The notes below the pieces were generated by a model that was not told the origin of the DNA, ran no database searches, and worked only from the letters and a program-made list of their open reading frames with translations. A stretch of 64,000 nucleotides of DNA from NCBI GenBank assembly GCA_902787715.1, contig CADAHQ010000016.1:1-64000 (forward strand). The letters run 5' to 3'. Origin of the DNA: an uncultured Lachnospiraceae bacterium. Lineage in GTDB: Bacteria; Bacillota; Clostridia; Lachnospirales; Lachnospiraceae. A program made the translations under genes and the position numbers. This document shows positions 39,678 through 47,999 of the stretch, in pieces. Numbering within the stretch: the first letter of the stretch is position 1; the number at the start of each line of letters is the position of its first letter.

Positions 39678-40016
39678 TCAATCACGCCGGTCTTCCTTTA
39701 CGCCGCGCTCCTGCTTCCAGCGGCGGAATTCCTCTTCCGCTGCCAAAAGCTTTGCATCCGCCTTGGGCGCTTCCGCTTCCTCCGGTTCCTTTGTGTATTT
39801 CGAAAGGAGCAGCCACACGCTGCGAAAACCCGCGGCGACTCCCAGGAACAATCCGACAATCGTAAGCACGGGAAGGGTGCCGAACAGCCGGTCGAGACCG
39901 TATCCGAGCAGTCCTCCGACTGCCAGCGCGGAAATCATGCAAAGTCCGACCTGCGTCACCAAAAACAGCAGACGCATTGTCTCTCCGGTTTGCTTTTTCT
40001 TCCGCGGTGCGCGCAT
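39678..40016 (-). CDS. atpZ: AtpZ-like small membrane protein of the ATP synthase operon
   Basis: 112 aa from the ATG at 40016, which has AAAGGA upstream. Two helices (about residues 18-38 and 45-66) enclose 'GYGLDRLFGTLPVLTIVG', matching the putative F0F1-ATPase subunit (AtpZ/AtpQ) family implicated in Mg2+/Ca2+ supply or assembly. The C-terminus is a charged tail. First gene of the operon; a TATATT -10 candidate lies at 40056-40061 with only a weak -35. Confidence 0.75.
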   Translation of the reverse strand: MRAPRKKKQTGETMRLLFLVTQVGLCMISALAVGGLLGYGLDRLFGTLPVLTIVGLFLGVAAGFRSVWLLLSKYTKEPEEAEAPKADAKLLAAEEEFRRWKQERGVKEDRRD

Positions 40017-40162
40017 TCCGTCCGTCCTTTCCGAAAAGAAGCCCATACGAAAAATAATATAGCACTTTTCTTCGATAAATTCCACTATTATTTTTCGGAG
40101 TTTTCGTCTCGCGGTTCTTGAGAGACCATCGGTACCAAAAACTTATTTGCACAACATTTCAC

Positions 40163-40195
40163 AAAAAAAAGCAGAGGGAGAACCGTCTCCCTCTG
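40163..40195 (-). terminator. Terminator after the 40-44 kb ABC operon
   Basis: Perfect 10-bp stem CAGAGGGAGA / TCTCCCTCTG (40172-40181 with 40186-40195), loop ACCG, followed on the minus strand by eight T. It lies 13 nt after the ABC transporter stop codon. Confidence 0.93.
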
Positions 40196-40207
40196 TTCGT
40201 TCCGTTG

Positions 40208-42778
40208 CTACGTATTTGGATGGATTAATTCAAATGGTGTTTTCTTCGATAATCTGAAAACCGGAACAAGTCCCGAAACAACACACGCGACTATACAAAC
40301 TACCACAACCATGATCGTTATCCACGGTGAAACAACCAGTAACCGGAATGGCGTGTCTGGAATGCTTGTTTCAAATCTTGCATCCGCAATTCGGTGAATC
40401 ACACCAAACATCAATCCGGCCACGGCAACACCTATTATCCCACTTACAGCTGCTTCGATTGCAAACACGCCGCACATATCTCTGCGAGTATATCCGACTG
40501 TTCGCATTATTCCTATACTTCGACTTTGATCTTTTACACTATAGGCAATCTGCAAAGTGCAAATAATCACTATAGCAATCCCCAACATCCATGTCATCAT
40601 ACGAAAATACAGCTTCAGATTATCAATAGTTGCAGCAAACTCTGTTATCTGTTCCGCATAAGGATCAGACCACTTAACATTGTCCTTTGATAGCAGCATA
40701 AAAGCGTTTTGGTCTACCTGATCTGTTCCCACAAAATACTCTCCGAAACAATAAATTGAAAAATAAGCGTTCTTTATTCTGTCAAAGATGTCATCTGTGA
40801 CTAAAACACTTGGCGCATACATCTCTTCGTTCGGTTCTTTTCTATAATACGAACCGTCATACACCCCAACAACTGTAAATCCGTCAGGATAATACTCTGC
40901 AATTGGTATTTCGCCGGAAAAGACCTCTTGATATCGCGGATCTCTCACATCAATAAACTTGCCGGAATACCCGACGCTATCCCCCCACTTTGCATACAAC
41001 GAATCAGCCGTTTCTTCATCAACAATTATTTCAGAATTATTTTCCGGCATTCTTCCGCGCAAAAGATTCTCTTTCGTGATTCCGCCTGTTGCACCATATC
41101 TGACCTTTTCGTCAAAAAACCTCTTTTCGGAAGAATGCGATTGAACACTTGCACTGGTCAATTCCATCTGTCGACACATCAAACACTGTTGTTTTATGAA
41201 CTGCTGTGAGGCAAAACACAATCGGTACCGGTTCTGTAATCGATACTCCGTCTGTTCCGTAAACGGCGCACTATCATCGAGACGCCTTTCTAAGCCGTAT
41301 TCCTCAAAATCCGTACAGGATACACCAGTCACAATACAGGTAAGCTCTCCAACCCTTGAGCTCACAGCAATCTCATCCCCGACAGAAAGCTCTAAGGACT
41401 TGGCGAGATAATCGGTAATCACTATCTCATTCCCTGTCTCTGCCAGTCTGCCGACAAGCAATTGTTGTTTCTCTATGGGCGTTGCCTCTCCCGATGCAAG
41501 CACAATCTTCACTCCGGAATAGTCTCCTTTTCCCGTACGAATATATTCATCATTCAGCACAGGAAAAATGACATCCTTGTCAAAAACCTTTGCAATTCGG
41601 TTGTAAAAAACATTTCCGCTGGTGAGCCGAGCTGAAACCACATTGAAAAAGCTCGTTTCAAATTCAACGTTTTCATACAATGTAAGATAGTCTGGCTGAT
41701 ACTTCTTACAATACTCGTCCAAGGCTCTGAACGATTCGTATCTCAGGAAATGAACAGCAACCAATTCCAAAACAATTGCCAACGCTAACAACAAAAAAAG
41801 CATCATCGAACGCATTTTCCGCCAAAGGAGATTCCCGACAGCTGTCCTAACCGCATCAGCCAAAGGCAATGCCCGCGATTGAACTGCCCTATCTGTATTA
41901 TATTTCACTTTTCTGTGTCGAATATAGCATGTATCTTCACATGATTTCAGGGAAATGTTTACTTTTGTCTCGTCATCATTTTTTTCACGCATCTTCGATA
42001 TCATCTTGCGAAGAGCTGCTGTGATTTTTTCAATGACGACCTCTCTACTTCCCTCAGCAACACTGCTTCCCAGCGAAGAGTCTATCTCTGCTTGAAATCT
42101 GGTCTTTGGATTTCTTTCCGTATTGATGTCTCCGCCGTCAATACGATGAATTACGTCTGCATACAGATATGCATTCTCAGAATCATGCGTTGCGATAATC
42201 ACCAGACAGTTCTGCGACAATTCATACAAAAGCGAAAACAACTCACTTGCCGTCAGCGAGTCAAGATTTCCTGTTGGCTCATCAGCGAGAAGAATCTTCG
42301 GGTTTCGAATGATTGCCCTAGCAATAGCTACACGTTGTTTTTGTCCACCACTTAATCTCGACACAACCTGTTCTCGATACTCAGAAAGGTTGACTTTTTT
42401 CAACGCTTCATCGATCATTTCCTCTGCTTCATCATAACTTGCATCGGTAATTCTAAGTGACAGACGAAGATTATCCGAAACACTTTTTTCTTCCAGCAGA
42501 TTGTAGTCTTGAAACACTATACCTATATTGTTCCCGCGAAACTGATCCCATTCCTGTTCATCCATTTCAGAAACATTTTTTTCATCGATGTCGATTGTTC
42601 CATCATACTCTCCGATGATTCCTCCGAGAATATTCAACAATGTGCTTTTTCCGCTTCCGCTTCTCCCCAGAACAATGTGGAGACCAGTGTCCGAAAAATC
42701 CACACTGACTCTGTTAAGAACTTTTCTTTCTTCAACATCCATCCTGTATTGTTTTGAAAGGTGACGTATTGAAATCAA
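40208..42778 (-). CDS. ABC transporter, ATPase fused to FtsX-type permease
   Basis: 856 aa. N-terminal MacB/LolD-type ATPase: Walker A GRSGSGKS (about 38-45), Q-loop 'VFQDYNLL', signature LSGGQKQR (about 142-149), Walker B ILLADE. A linker is followed by one helix near residue 310, a large extracellular domain (about 340-700), and three C-terminal helices of the FtsX fold. Such exporters move peptides or lipoproteins, or work mechanically on envelope partners. The start is a TTG overlapping the preceding stop (TTGA), supported by GGGAGGAA upstream. Third gene of an operon with two exported proteins. Confidence 0.88.
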   Translation of the reverse strand: MISIRHLSKQYRMDVEERKVLNRVSVDFSDTGLHIVLGRSGSGKSTLLNILGGIIGEYDGTIDIDEKNVSEMDEQEWDQFRGNNIGIVFQDYNLLEEKSVSDNLRLSLRITDASYDEAEEMIDEALKKVNLSEYREQVVSRLSGGQKQRVAIARAIIRNPKILLADEPTGNLDSLTASELFSLLYELSQNCLVIIATHDSENAYLYADVIHRIDGGDINTERNPKTRFQAEIDSSLGSSVAEGSREVVIEKITAALRKMISKMREKNDDETKVNISLKSCEDTCYIRHRKVKYNTDRAVQSRALPLADAVRTAVGNLLWRKMRSMMLFLLLALAIVLELVAVHFLRYESFRALDEYCKKYQPDYLTLYENVEFETSFFNVVSARLTSGNVFYNRIAKVFDKDVIFPVLNDEYIRTGKGDYSGVKIVLASGEATPIEKQQLLVGRLAETGNEIVITDYLAKSLELSVGDEIAVSSRVGELTCIVTGVSCTDFEEYGLERRLDDSAPFTEQTEYRLQNRYRLCFASQQFIKQQCLMCRQMELTSASVQSHSSEKRFFDEKVRYGATGGITKENLLRGRMPENNSEIIVDEETADSLYAKWGDSVGYSGKFIDVRDPRYQEVFSGEIPIAEYYPDGFTVVGVYDGSYYRKEPNEEMYAPSVLVTDDIFDRIKNAYFSIYCFGEYFVGTDQVDQNAFMLLSKDNVKWSDPYAEQITEFAATIDNLKLYFRMMTWMLGIAIVIICTLQIAYSVKDQSRSIGIMRTVGYTRRDMCGVFAIEAAVSGIIGVAVAGLMFGVIHRIADARFETSIPDTPFRLLVVSPWITIMVVVVCIVACVVSGLVPVFRLSKKTPFELIHPNT

Positions 42779-43398
42779 CGAATTCCTCCCCCGATTTCCT
42801 GCTCACGGTCTTCCAACATATAGACCATAGCTGACTCTATCCCTACAAACAGACTGCCATCAGACAATCCACCATCCCTTACTTCATCATAGTCCGAACT
42901 ATATACACCCATCAGTTCAACTCCATCAAAGCAGGTGAAAGAACGATTGCCGTCATCATTGATCGGACACGCAAATTGATGAAAGCCCTTTTCTTCAAAT
43001 TTTGCCAGATTTGATTCTCCGATGTATGTAAAGAAAACATGCTTTTGATTCAAAATCTGCTGAATCGTTTCGAAATCTTCATCCGTAAGGCATACCTCCC
43101 CCGAGAGGTCATTTATGATTAACATTACATACGTATATTTCGTCCCCGTAGTTTCAGTCAGTTCCACTGTAATGTGATCAACATATTCTACGTTTACCCC
43201 TTCGGGAAGCACTGGAAACTTATCCCCGAGAACCAGCATTTTGGTGGGAAAGCTTTCTGTCAGTATTCTGGTCTCTTTTCTGATGTTATCCTTCTCGTCG
43301 GGTCTTGGCTTGTGCAACACAAGCCACACACAAACGACGAGCGCACTCAAAAGAATTGCCACAATAAAAACTGTCTTTCTCCTGAATATTTTTTTCAT
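42775..43398 (-). CDS. Membrane-anchored protein of unknown function in the ABC operon
   Basis: 207 aa; one N-terminal helix (about 9-28) and an extracytoplasmic acidic domain of about 175 residues with 'TYVMLIINDLSGEVCLTDEDF' and two Cys (possible disulfide). No family is recognised. It sits between an exported protein gene (27 nt upstream) and the ABC transporter, whose start it overlaps. Candidate roles are substrate receptor, partner of the transporter's extracellular domain, or self-protection protein; none can be chosen from the sequence. Confidence 0.75.
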   Translation of the reverse strand: MKKIFRRKTVFIVAILLSALVVCVWLVLHKPRPDEKDNIRKETRILTESFPTKMLVLGDKFPVLPEGVNVEYVDHITVELTETTGTKYTYVMLIINDLSGEVCLTDEDFETIQQILNQKHVFFTYIGESNLAKFEEKGFHQFACPINDDGNRSFTCFDGVELMGVYSSDYDEVRDGGLSDGSLFVGIESAMVYMLEDREQEIGGGIR

Positions 43399-43425
43399 AT
43401 GTGCTCCTTCTACCTACCCATCGCT

Positions 43426-44301
43426 TCATTTTACCGAATCGAAGATTTTTGTTTTTACAGAAGTGCAACTGTCCCGGTTCACGTCCATACAAGCTCCGTC
43501 CCATTGACTTGGTGTAGAAACAGAAGTTTCTGCCACGCGGAAGCGGAATTGAATTTTCATTGTCATCGGCCATCCATAATTATTCGTTGATGTCGGAGTA
43601 TTATAGTAATCCGTCGGAGTTGTGTAAACATACGCATAATAACAATTGTGCTTATTTGTCGCCCATCGGTTCATTGCACGTTTTGCCTCAGTAGATGTAA
43701 TGAGATTGTTGCTGTGAATAGTATAAGTGTAATCCGCATCAAACTTATAACCACCATAAAAACTTGAATGTGCCGTAACGCAGTTGTCTTGAATGGTACT
43801 CGTATAACCGGTACTGACGGAAAACTTAAACTTGTCCTGTCCACCAATCTCAGCACCAACTCCTCCCGTATACGTAGTCGATGAACTCGGCATAGTTCCC
43901 TCCGGTGCCATATCTATGTACTTTCTTTCGCCCTCCAGCCATAACTGAACCCTGTTATAGGAATTCAATCCAAGATATGTCACGGAACCATGTGAATTGT
44001 AATCCGGCGCCATTTGCACACGAACCAGAATCACTTCTGTTTTTCTGTTTCTACCATCCGAGCCGCGAAACGTAGTAGTTGATACCGCCTTGATTACAGT
44101 GTAATAAATCCTTCCGATCACAACCCCGTCATACTTAAACGTCGAGGAAGAATTATAAAGTCTCTGATACGTAAACCCACTTGAAGTGGTGAAACCATAC
44201 TGTTCCACATCGCTTGCCCCAAACGCATCCACATGTCCTACCGATCCTATTACGGTCAAAACCAACACCAACACAAACACTAAGACTCGTTTTTTTTGCA
44301 T
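43426..44301 (-). CDS. Secreted protein of unknown function, first gene of the ABC operon
   Basis: 291 aa from the ATG at 44301 (GGAGGCAGGT upstream); the longer frame lacks support. A strong signal peptide (about 1-27, cleavage likely after 'GHVDA') is followed by a Tyr/Ser/Thr/Asn-rich, beta-type mature protein with repeated aromatic strands and three or four Cys; no membrane anchor. Not recognised; resemblance to lactococcin-972-like secreted proteins is not convincing. It is expressed from the direct-repeat promoter shared with the 0.1-0.9 kb locus, so probably controlled by cell-density or stress signalling. Confidence 0.75.
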   Translation of the reverse strand: MQKKRVLVFVLVLVLTVIGSVGHVDAFGASDVEQYGFTTSSGFTYQRLYNSSSTFKYDGVVIGRIYYTVIKAVSTTTFRGSDGRNRKTEVILVRVQMAPDYNSHGSVTYLGLNSYNRVQLWLEGERKYIDMAPEGTMPSSSTTYTGGVGAEIGGQDKFKFSVSTGYTSTIQDNCVTAHSSFYGGYKFDADYTYTIHSNNLITSTEAKRAMNRWATNKHNCYYAYVYTTPTDYYNTPTSTNNYGWPMTMKIQFRFRVAETSVSTPSQWDGACMDVNRDSCTSVKTKIFDSVK

Positions 44302-44457
44302 ACCTGCCTCCATTTTTGTTTTGTCCCATTTGTACGCAAGGCGTTTCAAGTCGACCTTGCAATACATTGAATAATCGCTCGATCAGTCCGAAATATGATC
44401 CATTGGAAATCATTTCCGAAATACTCCGATTTAACAGAGCATAATTCAACTACAATA

Positions 44458-44527
44458 ACCATACTGTACTCTTTTTGCGAAGTCAATTACTTTTGGATGA
44501 ACGACACTTTTTTTTGATGAACGACAT
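44458..44527 (-). promoter_or_regulatory. Promoter with paired direct repeats, twin of the one at 966-1035
   Basis: On the minus strand, two copies of TGTCGTTCATC(C)AAAA start 20 bp apart (plus-strand 44495-44506 and 44515-44527). They are followed by TTGACT (-35, 44481-44486), 17 bp and TATGGT (-10, 44458-44463). Repeat sequence, spacing and distance to -35 are the same as at the left edge, while the rest of the two regions differ, so the motif is a real operator. It drives the operon 44301 to 40208. Confidence 0.75.
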
Positions 44528-44618
44528 GTTTTCGGCTAAAAGAGGCCCAAAACAGCTTTTTGACAAGAGCCTTAGCGGTTCTCTTCCGAAAGGTCGTCCC
44601 TGCTTTTTCTGTTAACAC

Positions 44619-44667
44619 AAAAAACCGAGGAGTCGCAAAATGGACAATCCATCTTACATCTCCTCGG
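44619..44667 (-). terminator. Terminator of the PIG-L deacetylase gene
   Basis: CCGAGGAG / CTCCTCGG (44625-44632 with 44660-44667) encloses an inner ATGGA/TCCAT stem and is followed on the minus strand by six T. It separates the deacetylase gene from the direct-repeat promoter downstream. Between it and that promoter (44528-44618) I see nothing else. Confidence 0.75.
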
Positions 44668-44694
44668 GCATGAATGCAAACCACTTATCGTGTA

Positions 44695-46326
44695 CTAAAT
44701 TTTATTCTTTTCTTCGCGTTGCTTTTGCATCCGCGCGAGTCTTGCCTTCTTCTTGCGAAGGCGGTTTCTGGTGCGGATTCCGAACAGAATCAACCCGATT
44801 GCGGCGACCGCCAGAACCGCGCCGATAATCACGCGCATAACCCCGCGCCTATGCTCGGCCTTGCTCTCTGCATCGGCTATCTTCTCGGCTTCAGCCTTCT
44901 CTTCCTCGGCTTTCCGGGCCTCCTCGGCCTTCTTCGCTTCCTCGGCCTTGCGCGCCTCCTCTGCCTTTCTCGCTTCCTCCGCCTTGCGGGCTTCCTCCGC
45001 GAGTCTCTCCTCCTCGGCCTTGCGCTCCTCCTCGAGGCGCTTCTCCTCGGCGATGCGCTCCTGCTCCGCATAGGAGACGACATTTTCCATCATGTGGTTG
45101 CCGGTGTTCTGACCAACCGTCGTGCGGTAGAGGCCGAAGTTCGCAACGCTGTGCTTGTACTCATCGTCGACCTTGAAGCCGGTCGACGTCACCTGCGTCT
45201 CGTGTTTCTTATACGCTCCCTTTGCGACCTCCAAAGACGTCATCCCGCCGAATTCGGAAAGCGGTTCGCGCATGTTTAGCCTCAGTTTGTTCTCGCCGTA
45301 GAGGTGCAGATATGTCTTCGGAACGTCCCAGACACCGTATTTTTCCGCCGACTCCGGCAGATAGGTCTCATCCGCCGTATGCTCGAGCACCTCGCGCAGC
45401 GCGGCGCAGAAGATGATGTGTCCGCCGTGTCCGTACTCGCCGTTGATGTCGTGGCCGACCACAACAAGCGGTTTAAACCTGCGGATGGTCTCACAGACGC
45501 TCGCCTTAAGATTATCAAAATTGTACTTTCTCTTTGCCTCCGCCAGCGCCTTGTCCGCCGGCTGATTGTAATTGATGAAAATGTCCTTGTAACCCATGAC
45601 GATCGGGTAATAGCGGATGCCGCTGTACCACAGACCGTCAAGCCTCTCGTGCTCGCGGATGTGCGAGGACGAGCTGTACGTCCAGTGCTCGCACATGTAC
45701 GCAACCTGTACACGATATTTCTCCTGTCCGCCGTAGATATTCAAAACGCCGCCCATAAAGAGGATCTCGTCGTCCGCGTGCGTCGACAGGACCAGAATGT
45801 CGGCCTCCTTCAGCGTGGGCTCCCACACCTGCACATCGGCGGGAAGCTTTCCCGCAGAGTAAGCGTAGATCTCGCAGATATACATATCCGAATCGAGCTG
45901 AATCACAACTTCCTTCGCTCTCTCCGCAAGTTTTACGTAGTCGTGCAGGAAACCGTTCTCCCCGTGGGTCTCCTCGTGGCCGCCGTAAATAAGGCGGTAG
46001 GGCTTCACTTCCGAACCCCATTGAATGTAAACGCCGGCCATCTCCTCCTCGCAGGTGACGGTGATGGTGTCGCCGGCTTTGTAGGAGTTGCGGGTGCTGT
46101 ATTTGCCGTCGCGAAGCTTTTTCGCGCCGACCTCGCGGCTCTCCTTGATGGTGATGGAAAGCGATCTCGCATCCGGCTCCGTGCTCTGCGTGGGAACGTC
46201 CTCCCCCTCGGCCCGTGCCGGAAGGGTAGCAAACAAAACCGCGAGAATCATCACAACCGCCCCCGCAACTGCAAGAATTCCCGCGTGCAACCGACGCAAT
46301 ATTCTCTTTTCTCCGAACATAAGCAT
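44695..46326 (-). CDS. Surface PIG-L/LmbE-type N-deacetylase with coiled-coil stalk
   Basis: 543 aa. An N-terminal signal anchor (about 12-36), a beta-sandwich-like region (about 55-165), then a PIG-L domain with 'STHADDEILFMGG' (metal-binding His-Asp-Asp-Glu, normally AHPDDE) and 'GHDINGEYGHGGH'. This superfamily removes acetyl groups from GlcNAc-type sugars using Zn2+. Residues about 410-495 are a repetitive Glu/Ala/Lys helix (units like EARKAEE), followed by a C-terminal transmembrane helix and a basic tail. The enzyme therefore appears tethered at both ends outside the membrane, probably acting on wall or host glycans. Confidence 0.85.
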   Translation of the reverse strand: MLMFGEKRILRRLHAGILAVAGAVVMILAVLFATLPARAEGEDVPTQSTEPDARSLSITIKESREVGAKKLRDGKYSTRNSYKAGDTITVTCEEEMAGVYIQWGSEVKPYRLIYGGHEETHGENGFLHDYVKLAERAKEVVIQLDSDMYICEIYAYSAGKLPADVQVWEPTLKEADILVLSTHADDEILFMGGVLNIYGGQEKYRVQVAYMCEHWTYSSSSHIREHERLDGLWYSGIRYYPIVMGYKDIFINYNQPADKALAEAKRKYNFDNLKASVCETIRRFKPLVVVGHDINGEYGHGGHIIFCAALREVLEHTADETYLPESAEKYGVWDVPKTYLHLYGENKLRLNMREPLSEFGGMTSLEVAKGAYKKHETQVTSTGFKVDDEYKHSVANFGLYRTTVGQNTGNHMMENVVSYAEQERIAEEKRLEEERKAEEERLAEEARKAEEARKAEEARKAEEAKKAEEARKAEEEKAEAEKIADAESKAEHRRGVMRVIIGAVLAVAAIGLILFGIRTRNRLRKKKARLARMQKQREEKNKI

Positions 46327-46394
46327 GTGTCTCTCTTCCTTTCCGAATTCCGCCCGCGCGGCATCCCGTACCGGCTACGTGCGGTCCCCCGTTT

Positions 46395-46931
46395 TCAGTG
46401 GGATTCCCCGTCGCTTAAGATGCTCGCAAGCGTCGCATCCGCGCTCGGGAACACGCCCTTCTCGGCGTCCGTAAGCACTTTCTGAAGTTTTCCGAATGAC
46501 CCGCGGTAGAGGATTCGAAGCAGGCGGTCGGTCTTCTTAAGGGCATCCGCCAAAAGCTCCGCAGGCATGTCGCCTCGGGCAAATACATCCCCTGCCTCAC
46601 CGAGGTCCCAAACCTGCATCTCCCCGTCGGGGTACACAACCACGTCCACGCAAAGGTCCGTGAAGATTGTTCCGCCGCCCTCGTTGGGCTCCGCGGCGAT
46701 GATGTCGCAGTACCAATACATCAGCGTCCCGTCCGCCCGCAGGAAGCGGCTGATCTTCAGCCCGTCCTCCGGCAGATACAGAGACATTCCCATGGCAAGC
46801 TCCCGCTTCGGCCGAAGCGTCTTCCACGAGGTAATCAGAAGATGCTCCCCGATAAAGAGTTTCTCGTCCCCCGAAAGTTCGATGCACTCCTTCGGGAAGA
46901 ATCGTTTGCGGAAAATCCTCGAAACATCCAT
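46395..46931 (-). CDS. DUF402 family protein
   Basis: 178 aa from the ATG at 46931 (AAGGGGACG upstream). The central 'LMYWYCDIIAAEP' and 'TIFTDLCVDVVVYPDGEMQVWDLGE' segments are the DUF402 core, a compact beta-barrel that includes nucleotide phosphatases such as FomD and Ntdp. The C-terminal helix region contains 'LKKTDRLLRILY'. A phosphatase role on nucleoside di/triphosphates is known for some members, but the substrate here is unknown. Confidence 0.8.
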   Translation of the reverse strand: MDVSRIFRKRFFPKECIELSGDEKLFIGEHLLITSWKTLRPKRELAMGMSLYLPEDGLKISRFLRADGTLMYWYCDIIAAEPNEGGGTIFTDLCVDVVVYPDGEMQVWDLGEAGDVFARGDMPAELLADALKKTDRLLRILYRGSFGKLQKVLTDAEKGVFPSADATLASILSDGESH

Positions 46932-47022
46932 AGTCACGTCCCCTTTTCGTGTCAATCTCCGTTAAGCCCGCAGGAAAGCGGCCCGAAGACCGACTTCCCG
47001 ATGCGGGAAGTGCTTCGCAGCG

Positions 47023-47460
47023 TTAATTCTCGTCCGACTCGATCTGACGAATTCGATTACAATGGCGCGGCGCGTTGGAAAACGGCGTCTCTAAGAACTT
47101 GTCCACAATCATCAGGGCCAGTCCCGGTCCGACGACGCGTCCGCCCATGGCCAGAATATTGGCGTTGTTGTGCTGTCTGGTCGCCTCGGCGCTGAATACG
47201 TCGTGGCACACTGCACACCGGATTCCCTTGAAGCGGTTCGCCGTGATGCTGATGCCGATGCCCGTGCCGCAGATCAGAATACCGCGGTCGCACTCACCGG
47301 AGAGGATTGCCTTCGCAACGCGTTTCGCGTAGATCGGATAGTCCGTCGCCTCGGTGGAGTCCGTTCCGAAGTCCTTGAACTCCAGACCCTTCTCCGTAAG
47401 GTGCGCCTTAACCTCCTGCATCAATTCAAATCCGCCGTGATCACATCCTAAAGCTATCAT
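47023..47460 (-). CDS. rpiB: Ribose 5-phosphate isomerase B
   Basis: 145 aa; interconverts ribose 5-phosphate and ribulose 5-phosphate. 'MIALGCDHGGFEL', 'YPIYAKRVAKAI', catalytic Cys in 'GILICGTGIGISITANR', and 'ARQHNNANILAMGGR'-like 'ATRQHNNANILAMGGR' are RpiB hallmarks. The start at 47460 is inside the end of the upstream gene (20-nt overlap) and has GGAGGAAG before it, so translation is coupled. Confidence 0.95.
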   Translation of the reverse strand: MIALGCDHGGFELMQEVKAHLTEKGLEFKDFGTDSTEATDYPIYAKRVAKAILSGECDRGILICGTGIGISITANRFKGIRCAVCHDVFSAEATRQHNNANILAMGGRVVGPGLALMIVDKFLETPFSNAPRHCNRIRQIESDEN

Positions 47461-47971
47461 CTTTCTTTTCTTCCTCCATGATTTCTTTCTCAAACAGCTG
47501 ACTGCTGTCAATCTCCCGAACATCATCAAGCATCGCCCGGATAACCGGAAGCGCCTTCACAATACACCTGTCGATATCTTCGTAGCACATTTCATAATCG
47601 GCTTCCGTTCCGCCGTAGGGGTCGTGAACATCCCCGATCTGCCCCGCAAGCATCGACAGCGTCCACGCCTGCATATACGGAAATCTCGCCATAAACCGCT
47701 GCCGGTCGGGTTCGCGCACGGCAATCACCAGCGTGCTGTCCGTGATGTCGCCGCTTCGAATCTCCAGGCAGGTCTTTCTCACCATCTCGATTCCGTGCTT
47801 CGCAAGCACCTCCTCGGCCTTCGGGTTGCACGGCACCTCAAAGAGCACCACCAACCCGCGGGACGCCACATAGAGCGGTTCCCCCTCGTACCTGTGGATG
47901 AACACATTTTCCGCAATCATCGAAAGGCAGGAATTGTCTCTGCAGACAAATACCACCCGGTCGTACCTCAT
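47441..47971 (-). CDS. Low-molecular-weight protein tyrosine phosphatase-like protein lacking the catalytic Arg
   Basis: 176 aa. The N-terminus has the LMW-PTP loop layout 'VFVCRDNSCLSMIAEN': Cys10 aligns with the nucleophile, but the CX5R arginine is Leu16. The general-acid region 'DVHDPYGG' (Asp117) is intact, and 'ASRGL' replaces the usual 'SAGT'. Since the Arg binds the phosphate, catalysis is doubtful and a binding or regulatory role is possible. It lies between sua5 and rpiB, a gene order common in Firmicutes (ywlC-ywlE-rpiB), which supports common descent from YwlE-type protein arginine phosphatases. Confidence 0.82.
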   Translation of the reverse strand: MRYDRVVFVCRDNSCLSMIAENVFIHRYEGEPLYVASRGLVVLFEVPCNPKAEEVLAKHGIEMVRKTCLEIRSGDITDSTLVIAVREPDRQRFMARFPYMQAWTLSMLAGQIGDVHDPYGGTEADYEMCYEDIDRCIVKALPVIRAMLDDVREIDSSQLFEKEIMEEEKKDDSFRM

Positions 47972-47999
47972 GGCTCACTCCTTCGTAAAATCCGCCCCG

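Noticed and set aside
43426..44301. Lactococcin-972-type bacteriocin
   Set aside because: Operon layout is similar, but the mature protein is much longer and lacks the family's recognisable sequence; identity could not be supported.
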